This document shows positions 63,194 to 64,000 of a DNA stretch of 64,000 bases, piece by piece (position 1 is the first letter of the stretch; each line of letters starts with the position of its first letter). The stretch is taken from contig NZ_JACBGI020000001.1 in NCBI RefSeq assembly GCF_013391765.2, positions 62,001 through 126,000 on the forward strand, in the 5' to 3' direction. The notes under the pieces were generated by a model, which saw only the letters and a list, made by a program, of their open reading frames with translations, ran no database searches and was not told where the DNA came from. The stretch is from Thiomicrorhabdus heinhorstiae (GTDB lineage: Bacteria > Pseudomonadota > Gammaproteobacteria > Thiomicrospirales > Thiomicrospiraceae). A program made the translations under genes and the position numbers.

Positions 63194-64000
63194 TTAAAGT
63201 TTATGTGCCGCTTGAATGCGCAGCTGGATATTGGTGCGGCCGAAAAATCGATTTAAAGCGGGTTGGTAAGCACACTCGATCCAGTCACCGCTGCTGAACG
63301 GATCTTGATCGTGTGCACTTTCTTTGCCGTTAAAGAAAATCGCACTGTGTTCCGTGCCTTGATCACTGCTCAGTTTTAGAGATAAGTGAGTCTGTGTCTG
63401 ACCGACGCTTTTAATCGAGCTGATACGGAAGATGCCTTTAAACAGAGGTTTCGGCCATTCTCTGCCGAAAGGTTCCAGAGCGTTGATCTCTTGAATTAAC
63501 GGCGGCGTCAGTTGAGACGGGTGTAACTGACCGTCGGTGAAGACGCGCGGAGAGGGCGCCGTTGTACCCAATTGTGCTTGAATGGCAGTTTCGAACAGTT
63601 CGCTGAAAAGTGGATATTTTTCGATCGGGATCATACAGCCGGCGGCGCCTTTATGACCACCCATAGATGAAAACAGCTCGGAATCCTGCTCCGACATCCA
63701 TTGGAATGCCGCCCGCAGATCAACTTCATCGACAATGCCGCGACCGCTACCCGCCAGAAAACCGTCCTCTAAGTCAGTCATGGCGACTGTAGGGACACCG
63801 TACTGCTCACCGATTCGTGAAGCGATAATACCCTGAATACCGGCATTACCCTGCAGCTTGACGGCAAGACTGTATTTGTTCGGATGGTACAGTTCGCGGG
63901 CGCGTTCTTTAGCCTGTAACAGCATTTCGTTTTGCTGTTCGCGGCGATTGAGATTATCCTCGTCGAGTTGTTGAAGATAGGATTTGGCCTGGCTTAAATC
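63194..64000 (-). CDS. recJ: Single-stranded-DNA-specific exonuclease RecJ, C-terminal part
   Basis: The last 268 residues of RecJ; the start lies outside the window, with the frame open through base 64000. The fragment begins within the linker (LNRREQQNEML), then has the DHHA1 domain (LQGNAGIQGIIASRIGEQYGVPTVAMTD, SGRG, and the GGHKGAAGC motif), and an OB-fold C-terminal domain beginning FGREWPKPLFKGIFRISSIKSVGQTQTHLSLKLSS. RecJ digests single-stranded DNA 5' to 3' in recombination and mismatch repair. The catalytic DHH domain lies beyond the edge. Confidence 0.92.
   Translation of the reverse strand, partial: DLSQAKSYLQQLDEDNLNRREQQNEMLLQAKERARELYHPNKYSLAVKLQGNAGIQGIIASRIGEQYGVPTVAMTDLEDGFLAGSGRGIVDEVDLRAAFQWMSEQDSELFSSMGGHKGAAGCMIPIEKYPLFSELFETAIQAQLGTTAPSPRVFTDGQLHPSQLTPPLIQEINALEPFGREWPKPLFKGIFRISSIKSVGQTQTHLSLKLSSDQGTEHSAIFFNGKESAHDQDPFSSGDWIECAYQPALNRFFGRTNIQLRIQAAHKL

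Overview
The window is a dense chromosomal stretch from a gammaproteobacterium of medium GC: about 62 protein genes, almost no spare DNA, no gap above 300 bases without a gene, and no tRNA, rRNA, insertion sequence, prophage or CRISPR array that I can see. The backbone is the classic gammaproteobacterial block glnD-map-rpsB-tsf-pyrH-frr-uppS-cdsA-rseP-bamA-skp-lpxD-fabZ-lpxA-lpxB-rnhB, followed by accA-tilS-pyrG-kdsA-eno-ftsB and surE-pcm-yqaA-nlpD. The lipid A, BamA and L,D-transpeptidase genes show a Gram-negative envelope. The Pseudomonas-type DapD, the COG4255-type gene between hom and thrC, and the overall protein style suggest a sulfur-oxidiser-like lineage (Thiomicrospira/Hydrogenovibrio/Thiomicrorhabdus group). 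That placement is inference from memory, not a search result.

Layout. 1-7.5 kb: end of a UbiA-family prenyltransferase, cysM, a CYTH protein overlapping a TolC-family gene, then an oligopeptide-type ABC cluster (binding protein, L,D-transpeptidase, two permeases, no ATPase) and a MOSC protein. 7.7-13.2 kb: nagZ, an MscS channel, a START-domain protein, murB and an NSS sodium symporter. 13.2-20.6 kb: lysine/diaminopimelate genes (dapE, an ArsC-like reductase, dapD) split by a two-gene sensory unit made of a periplasmic sugar-type binding protein and a PAS-GGDEF-EAL protein, then a small VOC (glyoxalase-fold) gene. 20.6-37.8 kb: nitrogen signalling, translation, undecaprenyl, phospholipid and outer-membrane biogenesis genes in one almost continuous block. 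37.9-46.7 kb: an accessory segment where dnaE would often sit (cheV, a zinc-free L36, a YoaA/DinG helicase, tsaB, uspA, an unrecognised secreted protein, a monohaem cytochrome c, ycaO, a DUF481 outer-membrane protein). 47-57.2 kb: accA, tilS, pyrG, kdsA, eno, ftsB, an Smr protein, surE, pcm, yqaA, nlpD. 57.2-64 kb: a Mth938-fold protein, alaC, hom, a COG4255-type gene, thrC and the 3' part of recJ.

Functionally the window couples envelope building (lipid A, BamA, murein precursors and recycling, undecaprenyl phosphate, CMP-KDO supply through pyrG and kdsA) with translation and amino-acid synthesis (Cys, Lys/DAP, Ala, Thr). The points most worth a second look are the binding-protein/c-di-GMP pair, the nested terminator-like hairpin just before uppS, the inverted pair of perfect DnaA boxes before uspA, the 20-bp perfect palindrome before the VOC gene, the zinc-free L36 gene with its near-consensus promoter, and the familiar neighbours missing from their usual places (dxr, dnaE, rpoS, ABC ATPases). 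I see no clear candidate for a wholly new biological system; most of the region is conserved housekeeping.
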